Origin: JANRLT01 sp041736895
GTDB taxonomy: Bacteria > Planctomycetota > Planctomycetia > Pirellulales > JALHPA01
DNA: 64,000 nt
Direction: 5' to 3'
Assembly (NCBI GenBank): GCA_041736895.1
Contig: JBGSSS010000211.1
Location: forward strand, 1 to 64,000
Translations under genes and position numbers: made by a program
Notes under the pieces: model-generated
Told to the model about the DNA's origin: nothing
The model's database searches: none
The model's input: the letters and a program-made list of their open reading frames with translations, nothing else
Shown here: one piece after another, positions 17,565 through 26,446 of the stretch
Position numbering within the stretch: position 1 is the first letter of the stretch
How the letters are laid out: each line of letters starts with the position of its first letter

Positions 17565-18026
17565 CGACAGCGCCTTAATCAAGCTCGCCATGCGCAGCGC
17601 CGCTTCGGCACATTCGCTCCCTTTATTCCCCATCCTTCCGCCGGCGCGTTGCAGGGCTTGCTCCAACGTGTCGCAGGTCAACAGCCCAAACAGCACCGGG
17701 ATACCAGTCCGCACGCCGGTTTCCATGATCGACATGCTCACCGCGCGGTTGATGTGTTGATCGTGGGTCGTTTCTCCCCGAATCACCGCGCCGAAGACCA
17801 AGACCGCGGAGTAATCGCCGGATTCGGCCATCACGGCGGCAATCGGCGGGAGTTCGAACGCGCCGGGGACCCAAGCGATGTCGATGTTCTTTTCGTCGAC
17901 GCCGTGCTTGGCGAAAACCTCTTGCGCGCCGCGCAGTAACTTGCCCGTCACCGTCTCGTTGTAGCGCGAAACGACGATGCCGATTTTTGCGGCAGGAGGA
18001 GTCAACGTTCCTTCGTACGTAGTCAT
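17562..18026 (-). CDS. ribH: 6,7-dimethyl-8-ribityllumazine synthase
   Basis: Penultimate riboflavin step: condenses 5-amino-6-ribitylaminouracil with dihydroxybutanone phosphate; usually assembles as pentamers or capsids. Motifs seen are IGIVVSRYNETVTGKLL, WVPGAFELP, VFGAVIRGETTHDQH (catalytic His region) and MGNKGSECAEAAL. Length 154 aa is typical. The start MTTYEGTLTPP has no competing Met. Its stop codon lies inside the right end of the repeat at 17424-17564. It sits between rho and nusB on the same strand. Confidence 0.96.
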   Translation of the reverse strand: MTTYEGTLTPPAAKIGIVVSRYNETVTGKLLRGAQEVFAKHGVDEKNIDIAWVPGAFELPPIAAVMAESGDYSAVLVFGAVIRGETTHDQHINRAVSMSIMETGVRTGIPVLFGLLTCDTLEQALQRAGGRMGNKGSECAEAALRMASLIKALS

Positions 18027-18121
18027 GCAGACGATTTTGTAGTAGCGAAAAAGTTTAACACCGATGAAGAATTTGCAAAGCCCAGGAGTTTACCTCCTGG
18101 GAGCATTTTAGAGACATGATC

Positions 18122-19618
18122 CTATCCTGCCTTCATGCTCATCAGAAACTCGGCGTTGGTTTTCGACTTGCCGAGTTTCGTCGTCAGGAAATCCATCGCA
18201 TCGGCCGGATTCATGTCATGCAAAACGCGGCGCAGAATCGTGATCCGGCGAAGCTCTTCGGCGTCGAGCAAACGCTCTTCACGGCGAGTGCCGCTCAAAT
18301 TGATGTCGATCGCCGGCCAGATTCGTTTGTCGGCCAGTTTGCGGTCGAGGACGATTTCTTGGTTGCCGGTTCCTTTGAATTCTTCGAAGATCACCTCGTC
18401 CATCTTGCTGCCCGTGTCGACGAGCGCGGTGCCGATGATCGTGAGCGAGCCCCCTTCTTCGACCTTGCGCGCGGAGCCAAAAAACTTTTTCGGAGCTTGC
18501 AGCGCGTTGGCATCGACACCGCCGCTGAGGACTTTGCCGGAACTCGGGATTTCGGAGTTCCACGCCCGCGCGAGCCGCGTGATCGAATCGAGGAAGATCA
18601 CGACCTGATGCCCGTGTTCGACTAGGCGCTTGGCCTTTTCAATGACCATTTCGCTGACCTGGATGTGCCGCGCTGGCGGCTCATCGAACGTCGAGCTGAT
18701 GACCTCGCAATTGCGGCCCTTGATCTCGCGCTCCATGTCGGTGACTTCCTCGGGACGCTCGTCGATCAGGAGCATGATGACATAGACATCGGGATAGTTT
18801 TTTAGCACCGCCTTGGCCATTTTTTGCAGCAAAATCGTCTTCCCGGCGCGCGGCGGACTGACAATAAGTCCGCGCTGACCAAAGCCGATCGGAACGATCA
18901 GATCGACCACGCGCATCGCCGTATCGTCGGCTGTGGTTTCGAGCCGAATGCGTTTGTCGGGATGCAGCGGCGTGAGGTCGTCGAACGAAACCTTGGCGTG
19001 TGACTCGCCGGGATCCTTGTAGTTGATCGCTTCGACGCGCAGCAGCGCGAAGTAACGCTCGTTTTCCTTCGGCGGGCGAATCTGGCCGCTGACCGTCGTG
19101 CCGTTCTTCAACCCGAAGCGGCGAATCTGACTCGGCGAGACGTAGATGTCGTCAGGACAACTCAAGTAGTGATAATCGGGACTGCGCAAGAACCCGAACC
19201 CGTCGGGCAGAATCTCGAGCGTTCCCTCGCCATACATCAGCCCGTTCATTTTGACGCGCTGCTTGAGGATCTGAAAGATCAGCTCCTGGCGCTTGACGCC
19301 GTCGACTTCTTCGATGTTGGCGCGGCGAGCTTCTTCCATCAATTCGGGCATACTGAGCCGCTGCAACTCGCCGAGGTTCGTCTCTTTGGTCTTCGCCGCG
19401 AGCTCGGCCAATTCATCGGCCGGCATCTTGCCGGTGCGGTCGTGCTGTTCGGCGATCTCTTCAGCCAAGGACATCGGCTCGTGATCGCGCGGAGGCCGGC
19501 CGCTGGAATTATGTTTCAGCGCATTCAACGGCAGATGCGGCCGCGGCGCGACACCATCGGTTGAGGCAGGAGCCGAAGGGTTTAGCTTGCGATTCGAAGT
19601 CGGGCGGGATTCGGACAT
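18122..19618 (-). CDS. rho: Transcription termination factor Rho
   Basis: Hexameric RNA helicase that ends transcription. I start at ATG 19618 (MSESRPTSNR); the frame continues upstream to 19654 but without a better site. A disordered Ser/Pro/Asn-rich extension of about 65 residues precedes the Rho N-terminal helical domain (LGELQRLSMPELMEEARR), then the cold-shock-like RNA-binding domain (GTLEILPDGFGFLRSPDYHY, SPSQIRRFGL). The RecA-type ATPase has SPPRAGKTILLQKMA, then MLLIDERPEEVTDME and FLDSITRLARA. All core motifs look intact. The N-terminal extension is longer than in E. coli (419 aa in total), as in many GC-rich bacteria. Confidence 0.96.
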   Translation of the reverse strand: MSESRPTSNRKLNPSAPASTDGVAPRPHLPLNALKHNSSGRPPRDHEPMSLAEEIAEQHDRTGKMPADELAELAAKTKETNLGELQRLSMPELMEEARRANIEEVDGVKRQELIFQILKQRVKMNGLMYGEGTLEILPDGFGFLRSPDYHYLSCPDDIYVSPSQIRRFGLKNGTTVSGQIRPPKENERYFALLRVEAINYKDPGESHAKVSFDDLTPLHPDKRIRLETTADDTAMRVVDLIVPIGFGQRGLIVSPPRAGKTILLQKMAKAVLKNYPDVYVIMLLIDERPEEVTDMEREIKGRNCEVISSTFDEPPARHIQVSEMVIEKAKRLVEHGHQVVIFLDSITRLARAWNSEIPSSGKVLSGGVDANALQAPKKFFGSARKVEEGGSLTIIGTALVDTGSKMDEVIFEEFKGTGNQEIVLDRKLADKRIWPAIDINLSGTRREERLLDAEELRRITILRRVLHDMNPADAMDFLTTKLGKSKTNAEFLMSMKAG

Positions 19619-20049
19619 CGGAATAGCTCCCGTCGCAAGGACGGTGAGGGACAAGTGTCATTCGCGCGAACGGCGAACAAAGGCGGGTATGCTGCAAAGG
19701 AAACAAGCGAGCCGCCGTCAGTACCAACGGAGAAGTCTTTCCATCGCGGCAAGCCGAGAATTCGGCGAACGATTCCGCATGAAATGAAAAGTGCTTACCC
19801 CTCCTGGGCATGACAATGGCGGGCCTTGGCTAACGCAACTCAGCGTCGTGCGCGAAGTTGCCTCACATCAATCAAACGAAGAGAACTGCCCTGGGTTCCG
19901 CAGGCTTCGAAAAACGAGCATCCCCAGAAGTTGACCGACAAGCAGATTTTGCGGAGCAGCATTTGCTGCGTCGCGAAAATTGCTGCGGATTGAAGCCGGA
20001 AAGATGAAAATCTTTCTTTTGGGACGGCATGCAATCCAAACGGAAAAGG
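19619..20049. other. 431-bp gene-free region between coaE and rho
   Basis: It holds the leader and promoter region of rho (minus strand) and the 3' flank of coaE. I see no convincing gene, hairpin terminator or repeat. Rho leaders are often autoregulated, but no sign of this can be read directly. Confidence 0.5.
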
Positions 20050-20649
20050 TTAAGTCAGCAACTGCTGCCACAGCCGGTCAACTTGTCTTTCAGTATAAGT
20101 CAATTCCCCAGAATTATCCAGCACAAAGTCCGCCCGGGCTCGTTTCACGGCCAATGGTTCCTGGGCTGCTTCGCGGGCCCAGAATTCGTGGGCCGTCCAG
20201 CCCCGACTCAAGGCCCGGCGGAGACGAACCTCGTCGGCCGTATCAATGAACCAAACGACGTCGCAAAGCTTGTCCCAACCGCTTTTCAGCATGACCGGAG
20301 CATCCAAAACCGCGACGGGACAGCCTTCGCCACGGAGTTTCTCCAGTTCGGCCTCGAGCTTCATGCGAATCCGTGGATGGGTCTGCTCCTCGAGCCATTT
20401 TAACTCGGCCGCCCCTTCGGGCGTCTTGGCAAAGACGATTTCGGCGACCGCTTTGCGATCGATCTCGCCGACGTCCGCCAGAATCGACTTGCCCCAGTGC
20501 TTGATCAGGGCTTTTTTAACGTCGGGTTCGCGCAGCACTTCGTGGCCCGCGCGATCGGCGTCGAGCCACACCGCGCCGCGCTTGACGAGCAATCCGGCAA
20601 TGGCACTTTTGCCGCTAGCAATCCCACCCAATAATCCGAGGACACGCAT
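20050..20649 (-). CDS. coaE: Dephospho-CoA kinase
   Basis: Last step of coenzyme A synthesis, phosphorylating the 3'-hydroxyl of dephospho-CoA. The P-loop GLLGGIASGKSAIAGLLVKR is at residues 4-23, WLDADRAGHEVL follows, then RKAVAEIVFA and THPRIRMKLE, and the lid-region VLDAPVMLKSGWDKLCDVVW. Length 199 aa is normal. The usual D-A-P-L-L-x-E signature reads DAPVMLKSG here, so the Glu of that loop is replaced. Activity still seems likely. It lies 12 bp after the toxin gene on the same strand. Confidence 0.94.
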   Translation of the reverse strand: MRVLGLLGGIASGKSAIAGLLVKRGAVWLDADRAGHEVLREPDVKKALIKHWGKSILADVGEIDRKAVAEIVFAKTPEGAAELKWLEEQTHPRIRMKLEAELEKLRGEGCPVAVLDAPVMLKSGWDKLCDVVWFIDTADEVRLRRALSRGWTAHEFWAREAAQEPLAVKRARADFVLDNSGELTYTERQVDRLWQQLLT

Positions 20650-20661
20650 GAGAAACCGATC

Positions 20662-21108
20662 TTAAGGTTGATTCGCCGAGGGTAATTTGAAAGGATTGAT
20701 CACTTGAACCGAGTCATAGCGAGCCATGTGAGACATATCCTCGGAGTACAAGGTCGTCACCCCGGCTTCGATGCACGCTGCGACAAGAAGGCTGTCCCAA
20801 TGGGATAGACTGTAGCGAGAATAGAGGTCTTCGCTACGCCGAATCAGGTCCGAAATGGGGAAAATGATCTCGGAAAACCCTAAAAATGAATTGAGATTCG
20901 CTGAGTACTCATGCTCAGTAATTCTTGCCTTAGTCTTCCATTTGCGAAGCACCTGCATAAACTCGACGACCACTTGCCAAGGAACAACAAAATTGTCTGC
21001 TATAAAAAGCTCGTTGACGAGATCTCGTGCTCGCTGTTGTTTGGCTGGCTCTTGATAGTCATAAACATAGACGAAAATATTTGTATCAATCGCGTTCATA
21101 AAGTTCAT
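20662..21108 (-). CDS. PIN-domain toxin (VapC-like RNase)
   Basis: Small PIN nuclease of 148 aa, probable toxin cleaving RNA. The N-terminus AIDTNIFVYVYD carries the first conserved Asp, VVPWQVVVEFMQVL the conserved Glu, and HWDSLLVAACIEAGVTTLYSEDM the later acidic residues. The start could be ATG 21108 or ATG 21099 (MNAIDTN); both overlap the upstream antitoxin, which fits translational coupling. GC is clearly lower than in flanking housekeeping genes, indicating acquisition. Confidence 0.9.
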   Translation of the reverse strand: MNFMNAIDTNIFVYVYDYQEPAKQQRARDLVNELFIADNFVVPWQVVVEFMQVLRKWKTKARITEHEYSANLNSFLGFSEIIFPISDLIRRSEDLYSRYSLSHWDSLLVAACIEAGVTTLYSEDMSHMARYDSVQVINPFKLPSANQP

Positions 21109-21364
21109 CGCGGGTAAATTTAAGATCTGAAAGTGGAATTCGTGTTCTACTAGAAATCTCTAAAAATTCCTTCATTGCCGCGATACGCTGTTCTTTTGTT
21201 TTAGGAGCGAGTGCAAGCTCTAACTGCTTTGCCGTTTGTGAGTCGGCATCTAGTTGTTTAGGTTCGGCAACAGTCACGATAACTCGCGTTTGTTCCGGCA
21301 GCGTCAATGGCACATCGAACGAAACTCCCCCATTCGAAATAATGCCCGTGAATTCAGTTTTCAT
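21086..21364 (-). CDS. Antitoxin of the PIN toxin pair
   Basis: A 92-residue protein directly upstream of and overlapping the PIN toxin. The N-terminus (GIISNGGVSFDVPLTLPEQT, then RVIVTVAEP) is a beta-rich AbrB/AF2212-like DNA-binding segment. The C-terminal half (RIAAMKEFLEISSRTRIPLS) is a charged helix suited to wrap the toxin. It ends LKFTRDELYERD, typical of toxin-blocking tails. Identity as antitoxin rests on context plus shape. It has the same low GC as the toxin. Confidence 0.85.
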   Translation of the reverse strand: MKTEFTGIISNGGVSFDVPLTLPEQTRVIVTVAEPKQLDADSQTAKQLELALAPKTKEQRIAAMKEFLEISSRTRIPLSDLKFTRDELYERD

Positions 21365-21493
21365 GTAAGTTTCCTCTGCTTGATAGAGTCTACCCTATTT
21401 TAGTTCTCTCCGCGCGCAGAAACAATCATTTACTCACCGAAGGCTCAAGTCCTGAACCCCCGTATCAATCGATTTCGGTTCAAGAGCGCGACT

Positions 21494-21748
21494 TCAATAC
21501 CCCAAATTCCGCTCAATCGCGTTGGCTTCCGGGCTCAGCCCGCCGTAGAAATGTTTGCCTTCTTCTCGCTTAGGCCGCACGCGGACTTCTTTGGGGTCTT
21601 CGCGTAAGTTCGTTTCCACCGGCTCCGCCGTTTTGAACAATGCGCAGCCGCAGCAGTTCAGCAGCAGCACTACGAGCGTGCAGCACGCAAGCGTTCGCCA
21701 GAGGCAAGTACGCGTTTCACGGTCGGTGTTGAGGCGTGTGCGGTGCAT
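21494..21748 (-). CDS. Small exported or membrane-anchored hypothetical protein (84 aa)
   Basis: The N-terminal basic stretch (MHRTRLNTDRETR) and hydrophobic core (LACCTLVVLLLNCCGCALF) form a signal or anchor. Four cysteines cluster at its end and one could be lipidated, though no canonical L-x-[AG]-C box is present. The mature part is short, charged and ends GLSPEANAIERNLGY. I believe similar GLS...IERNLG tails occur in other planctomycete small lipoproteins, but I cannot check. It is divergent from the PIG-L gene. Confidence 0.6.
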   Translation of the reverse strand: MHRTRLNTDRETRTCLWRTLACCTLVVLLLNCCGCALFKTAEPVETNLREDPKEVRVRPKREEGKHFYGGLSPEANAIERNLGY

Positions 21749-21999
21749 AAAAACGAAGGTTCGACGGCCGGGTTATCCGCGGCCCAAAGAGTCGCAAAAA
21801 CCGACGCTGGCGTCGAGACCAATTTTGCTAGCTAGCGTGCGTTGCCGGAGCAGCAACTCCCGGCGCGAAATGAAAAACCGCAGCCGAAACAGATCGCGCG
21901 TGCTATCATAAGCGGTGTTAGCAAAGCCCTCCGCTGCGCGTCGGGGCTAACCGGTCTGATGATGTCTTTTTTTGCATTTGCTTGCTTTATTTACATCCC

Positions 22000-22689
22000 A
22001 TGCTCGACGTTTTGGTCATCGCTCCGCATCCTGACGACGCCGAATTGGGCATGGCCGGCGCGATTTGCAACTTCATCGCGGACGGCCAGCGGGTTGGGAT
22101 TTTGGACCTAACCAGCGGCGAACCGACGCCGCACGGGTCGCTCGAGATTCGCGCGCGGGAAACGGCCGCCGCGACGAAAATCCTCGGCGTCGATTGGCGC
22201 GAGAACCTCGGCCTGCCCAATCGCAGCGTCGAGCCCACCCTCGAAGCCCGGGCGAAGCTCGCCGGCGTCATCCGCCGAACCAAGCCGCGCTGGCTCTTCG
22301 CGCCGTACTGGGTCGACGCGCATCCGGATCATGTGGCGGCAACGGAGTTGATTGAGGCTGCGCGGTTTTGGGCCAAACTGAGCAAGACCGACATGCCGGG
22401 CGAGCCGCATCATCCGGCCCGGGTGTTTTATTACTACTGCGTTCACTTGCGCGTCGTCGCGCAGCCGGCGTTTGTCCTCGATATCACGCCGTATTGGGAA
22501 CAGAAGATCGCTTCGATCAAAGCCTACGAAAGCCAATTCATCACCGGCCGCTCGACCGAAGCCCCGACGATGCTCGACCGGCTGCGCGACCAAGCGGCCT
22601 ACTGGGGCTGGTCGATCGGAACCAAGTACGGCGAACCATTCGCGCTGCGCGAAGCCCTAGGAATTACAGGATTCGACGAGATCATCTGA
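22000..22689 (+). CDS. PIG-L family N-acetylglucosaminide deacetylase (BshB1-like)
   Basis: Zinc-dependent deacetylase of the LmbE/PIG-L fold. The metal-site AHPDDAELGMAGAI lies right after the first strand, and the second site is VDAHPDHVAATEL. Of the family members, the spacing and the C-terminal QFITGRSTEAPTMLDRLRDQ stretch look like BshB1, the bacillithiol GlcNAc-malate deacetylase, but bshA and bshC are not here, so the substrate is open. I prefer ATG 22000 (MLDVLVIAPHPDD) over an upstream TTG at 21982. The next gene starts 1 bp after its stop, so the two are probably co-transcribed. Confidence 0.88.
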   Translation: MLDVLVIAPHPDDAELGMAGAICNFIADGQRVGILDLTSGEPTPHGSLEIRARETAAATKILGVDWRENLGLPNRSVEPTLEARAKLAGVIRRTKPRWLFAPYWVDAHPDHVAATELIEAARFWAKLSKTDMPGEPHHPARVFYYYCVHLRVVAQPAFVLDITPYWEQKIASIKAYESQFITGRSTEAPTMLDRLRDQAAYWGWSIGTKYGEPFALREALGITGFDEII

Positions 22690-22690
22690 A

Positions 22691-23926
22691 ATGAATAAGC
22701 TTATTTTTCCGCTGCTCGTACTTTCCAGCTTGCTGCTTAGCCAGCATTCACTTTTTGCCGACGGCAAAGTCATCCGCCCGCGCGATTACCACGGCTCGCT
22801 CGAAGAAAGCGCGCAAGAAGCGATCATCCTCTTTGAACGCGGCGACGAAAACACGTCCGCCGTCGAGGACCTGATTCTCAAAATCAGCGTCACGGGAAAC
22901 ACGAATCACTTCGCTTGGGTCGTGCCGTTTCCGAATGTTCCGGAGACTTCGGAAGAGTCCGGCCAACTCTTTACAGAACTCTTCAAATATTGTGAACAGC
23001 GTTCTGCCCGGCCACTGCGTTCAACCATGAAATCCGCGGGAGAGGCGTCCAAAAGCGAAGCCAAGCCGGTCGAAGTGCTGCGCTCCCAAGTCGTCGGCAG
23101 CTTTCAAGTCACCACGGTGCGTGAGCAACAAGCCGGGACGCTCAATCAATGGCTCGTGGACAACAAGTACCAACCGCTTGAAAACGCCGAAGATATCTTG
23201 GACTTCTACCGGCGCAAGAACTATGTCTTTACCTGTATCCGGGTCGGCGATGCGGCCCTCACCGGCGCGCGGCCGGTCGATTTGCATCCGCTGCGGTTTC
23301 ATTTCAAGACCGGCGGGCGCGATGGCATCTACTTTCCGATGCGGCTGACAAGTTTGCAGCAAGCGCCGTTCAATTTGAATCTCTACATTTTCACCAGTTC
23401 CTGGCTCAACGACCGGCTCAATGTCTTTGGCTATGTGCAACAAGGGCTGCAACTCCGGTTTCGCGACTTCGACACGCCGACTTGCGTCGCCAACGCCGGC
23501 AAATGGTACGCGGAACCAAAGCAAGATTCGTACCTGCGCGATTATGCCGCGCAGTTATCGGAAACAGCGAAGCTCTTTCGAAAACTCTCGCCGCAGGGCA
23601 AGTTCTACCTGACGAATATTCAAGCATACGACATTCAACCGGCCAAACTGCGCCATCAACCGGACGACCTGTGGCTGTTCCCGCATTACAACAATCCCGA
23701 GTTCGTGCCGTTCGATGCGCGCAGCAAAGGGGTCGCCCACGGTGCGTATGCCCATGTGTCTCTTGCCGCAAACAGCGCGGCTGACGAAGTCGACGACAGC
23801 CGTTATGGTCCGCTGAAGTGGTTCGCCGGCGGCGCTACGGCGATGATGGTCATCATGGTGTTCGCGTGGAAGGCGTTCTCCCGGCGGCCGCCGGAAGACA
23901 TCTTGAATCGGCCGCTGGAAGACTAA
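22691..23926 (+). CDS. Exported DUF2330 domain protein with C-terminal membrane anchor
   Basis: The N-terminal signal peptide (KLIFPLLVLSSLLLSQHSLFA) is followed by DGKVIRPRDYHGSLEESAQE, the characteristic DUF2330 entry, with EAIILFERGDENTSAVEDLI and HFAWVVPFPNVPE. A membrane helix (WFAGGATAMMVIMVFAWKAF, about 376-396) sits near the end. The function of DUF2330 is unknown. Most of the protein should lie outside the cytoplasmic membrane. It is probably co-transcribed with the PIG-L gene, and its stop overlaps the convergent gene by 4 bp. Confidence 0.85.
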   Translation: MNKLIFPLLVLSSLLLSQHSLFADGKVIRPRDYHGSLEESAQEAIILFERGDENTSAVEDLILKISVTGNTNHFAWVVPFPNVPETSEESGQLFTELFKYCEQRSARPLRSTMKSAGEASKSEAKPVEVLRSQVVGSFQVTTVREQQAGTLNQWLVDNKYQPLENAEDILDFYRRKNYVFTCIRVGDAALTGARPVDLHPLRFHFKTGGRDGIYFPMRLTSLQQAPFNLNLYIFTSSWLNDRLNVFGYVQQGLQLRFRDFDTPTCVANAGKWYAEPKQDSYLRDYAAQLSETAKLFRKLSPQGKFYLTNIQAYDIQPAKLRHQPDDLWLFPHYNNPEFVPFDARSKGVAHGAYAHVSLAANSAADEVDDSRYGPLKWFAGGATAMMVIMVFAWKAFSRRPPEDILNRPLED

Positions 23927-24882
23927 CTCGTTATCATCATGCGCCCCAGTCCTTGCTCCTTCGCCAAGCGCACCGTCTCCGCGGCGACGGCGACATCCTC
24001 GAGCGCCAGTCCGACCGATTTGAAGACCGTTAGCTCGCGCGGCTGATCAAGGTTCGCGACCTTACCCGCGACGACATCCGCCAACTCGATCGCGCGGTCC
24101 CACGCGAAGACGGCCGTTTCGAGCGCCTCGCGAAAGTCCCCTGCTTCGAGTTCACACGCTGCGACACTATCGCAAACGACCAACTCGGCGCGGCGGATCG
24201 TGGTCAAATCGAGTTCGGCCTTCTGTTGCCAATTCGAGCCGGACGCAACGACGATCGCGCCGCGCGCCAAGTCATTGCCATCCAACACGGGCCGGCTGCT
24301 CGATGTCGCCGTTATCACCACGGGCATTCCTGAAATCGCGGCTACGGCCGATTCCGCGGGAAGAACATCGATGCCCAACTGCGCGGACATTTTCGCCGCA
24401 AAGTTCTGCCGCCGCTCTTCCTCGCGGCCAAAGACGCGCACGGCCTTCAATGGCAACACGGCTGCCGCGGCCGCGAGTTGCGTTTCGGCCTGATACCCGG
24501 TGCCGATGAGCCCCAACGTCGCGGTGTCGGGTGCGGCGAGATATTTCAGCGCGACGCCGGTCGCCGCGCCGGTGCGCAATTGGCCCAGGCGATCGGCTTC
24601 GAGCAGGGCAATCAGCTCGCCGCTCGCGGCATCGAAGAGCGAGACCATGAACCGCGCGCCGGTTTTGGTCGTTGTGTACGCTTTCAGTCCCACGACGCCC
24701 AGATACTCGGCCGCGGCGCTCATGTTGTGCAACACGGTGCTGCCGGCCCGAGCTCGGCGGCGCGGGACATTCTCCGCGCGTTGGTGAGCCAGTTCGAGAA
24801 ACGCCCGCTCGACGAGCGGCAGGACCCGCTCCATCGTCAGCAATTGCTTGACGTCGGCTTCGGTGAGGTAGAGGAAGGACAT
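23923..24882 (-). CDS. Ornithine cyclodeaminase / mu-crystallin family protein
   Basis: NAD(P)-binding oxidoreductase family that includes ornithine cyclodeaminase, alanine dehydrogenase and imine reductases. Conserved features are YLTEADVKQLLTMERVLPLV at the N-terminus, GVVGLKAYTT, DRLGQLRTGAATGVALKYLA, the Rossmann loop LGLIGTGYQAETQL (about 144-157) and VVASGSNWQQKAELD. Length 319 aa is standard. The substrate cannot be told from this sequence. It is convergent with the DUF2330 gene, the stops overlapping by a few bases. Confidence 0.88.
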   Translation of the reverse strand: MSFLYLTEADVKQLLTMERVLPLVERAFLELAHQRAENVPRRRARAGSTVLHNMSAAAEYLGVVGLKAYTTTKTGARFMVSLFDAASGELIALLEADRLGQLRTGAATGVALKYLAAPDTATLGLIGTGYQAETQLAAAAAVLPLKAVRVFGREEERRQNFAAKMSAQLGIDVLPAESAVAAISGMPVVITATSSSRPVLDGNDLARGAIVVASGSNWQQKAELDLTTIRRAELVVCDSVAACELEAGDFREALETAVFAWDRAIELADVVAGKVANLDQPRELTVFKSVGLALEDVAVAAETVRLAKEQGLGRMMITS

Positions 24883-24885
24883 GCT

Positions 24886-24958
24886 GGTTGTAGGTTATAA
24901 GTTGTAGGTTGTAGGTAGAAATCCTTACCTATAACTTACAACCTACAACTTACAACCC
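24886..24958. repeat. GTTGTAGG-type inverted repeat, copy 2
   Basis: The left arm GGTTGTAGGTTATAAGTTGT and following bases (24886-24917) is matched inversely by 24926-24958, with a short loop. The arm vocabulary is that of 16796-16917. It lies between two minus-strand genes. Confidence 0.8.
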
Positions 24959-24965
24959 AAACCCG

Positions 24966-26369
24966 TTACCGCTTCTTCGGCCCGCCCCCTTTGACGCTCA
25001 GCGTTTCCGGGTCGAGTTGGCCTTCGAAAATTGTCCAGACCGGGACACGCTGCTTGACCGCGGCCAAGTAATCGTCCTCGCTCTTCTTTTCCGCCTCTTC
25101 GAGCAGCTTCTTTTTGATCTCGGGCTGCGCTTCTTCAAACGGAACGCGGCCGGCGGGTTTGCGTTCGAGCACGCGGACAATCCGCAACCCGTCGGTGTCT
25201 TGCAGGATTTGGCTCATCTGGTTGACGGGGAGCGCGTGAATCGCTTGATCGGTGATGGCCGATTTCAGCGAGCCTTCGGTGGTCCAGTCCCACTGGCCGC
25301 CACGATCAGCCGTGACGCCATGCGACGCCGTTTTCGCCAACTCCGCGAACGGCGCTCCGCGCAGGATTTGATTTCCGAGCTCGGCGATCTGCTGATAGGC
25401 CTGATTTTTGTCGGGCGTCTTTTCGTACGAGATCATCAGCTCTTCCCAGCGGACTTGGGCTTTATACTCGTAATCCGCCTGATGATTTTTGTAGTAGGCC
25501 AAGATGTCGGCGAGCGGGATTTCGCTGGGCGTCTTGAGGTTCTGCTTCATCCATTGCGCCGCGATGCTGCGCTGAAAAAAAGCTTCGTTTTGCTTTTCGA
25601 GCGACGAACCCTGCTCAGCGAGTTTCTTTTCCAAGTCGGCGCGGTTGGCGGCTTTGGCTTTTTCCATCATGTTATTGACAATGCTCTTTTCGAATTGCTC
25701 GTTGACCACATCGCGCATTTTTGCCAGGTTTTCCTTGGGGAATTTGGCCATGGCGTCGGCGTAAACGATCTTGGTTTCAATCGTTTGATCGAGATAGAGC
25801 TTCATCAATTTCAGCTTATTGGATTCGAATTCCTCGGCGGACATCTGCGCCCGATGCGGTTCGAGCGTCCGCATGACGGGCCCGAGAATATCTCCGGCCA
25901 GAATTGTTTCGCCGCCGACGCGGGCGATGATTTGCGCGTTGGTGAACTCGCCCCAGGTCGTGATCGTCGGCGCGACTTGCAATTGCGTATCGCCGAGGGG
26001 ACTGCGCGACGCGTTGGGATCGACGCTCATCGTCGTGCTGCGCGTCGGCTGCGGAGCCGACGGAGCAAAGGAAGGCACACCTAATTGCGGCGCTCCAAAG
26101 ATGGGTGCCGTAGGCGGAGCCGCAGGAGCGCTTGACGCCGGTTGAACACCGAAATTCTGAGTCGTCGCGGGAGTCGTCGAACTTGGGTAAACGGATTGGC
26201 CGGTGCCTGGAGGTGGGGCAGGTATTGGCGTTCCAATCACGCCGGGGTTCACAGGCGGATTGTAGTAAGGTTGGGTTTGAGCCAGCGTTGTTGCGCCTAT
26301 GGCGAAGAGCAACGCGAATGCCGACCACCTGCAGAGCACAAAGTGTTTGGTTGGATGCGGCATGGCCAT
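24966..26369 (-). CDS. Exported parvulin-type peptidyl-prolyl isomerase (SurA/PpiC-like)
   Basis: Probable periplasmic folding factor. It has an N-terminal signal (FALLFAIGATTLAQ), then a long Pro/Ala/Thr-rich linker to about residue 135 and a SurA-like helical domain (QIIARVGGETILAGDI, TKIVYADAMAKFPKENLAKM). A rotamase domain follows (VRWEELMISYEKTPDKNQAY, APFAELAKTASHGVTADRGG, then QILQDTDGLRIVRVLER). One rotamase domain is present, where E. coli SurA has two. Length 467 aa. It lies 77 bp after mfd on the same strand. Confidence 0.9.
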   Translation of the reverse strand: MAMPHPTKHFVLCRWSAFALLFAIGATTLAQTQPYYNPPVNPGVIGTPIPAPPPGTGQSVYPSSTTPATTQNFGVQPASSAPAAPPTAPIFGAPQLGVPSFAPSAPQPTRSTTMSVDPNASRSPLGDTQLQVAPTITTWGEFTNAQIIARVGGETILAGDILGPVMRTLEPHRAQMSAEEFESNKLKLMKLYLDQTIETKIVYADAMAKFPKENLAKMRDVVNEQFEKSIVNNMMEKAKAANRADLEKKLAEQGSSLEKQNEAFFQRSIAAQWMKQNLKTPSEIPLADILAYYKNHQADYEYKAQVRWEELMISYEKTPDKNQAYQQIAELGNQILRGAPFAELAKTASHGVTADRGGQWDWTTEGSLKSAITDQAIHALPVNQMSQILQDTDGLRIVRVLERKPAGRVPFEEAQPEIKKKLLEEAEKKSEDDYLAAVKQRVPVWTIFEGQLDPETLSVKGGGPKKR

Positions 26370-26446
26370 TTGAGATGCAATTGAACTATTCAGCTAACGC
26401 CTGCGCGCAAGGTGAACCAGTGAATTTGGATAAAAGCGGGCGGATT

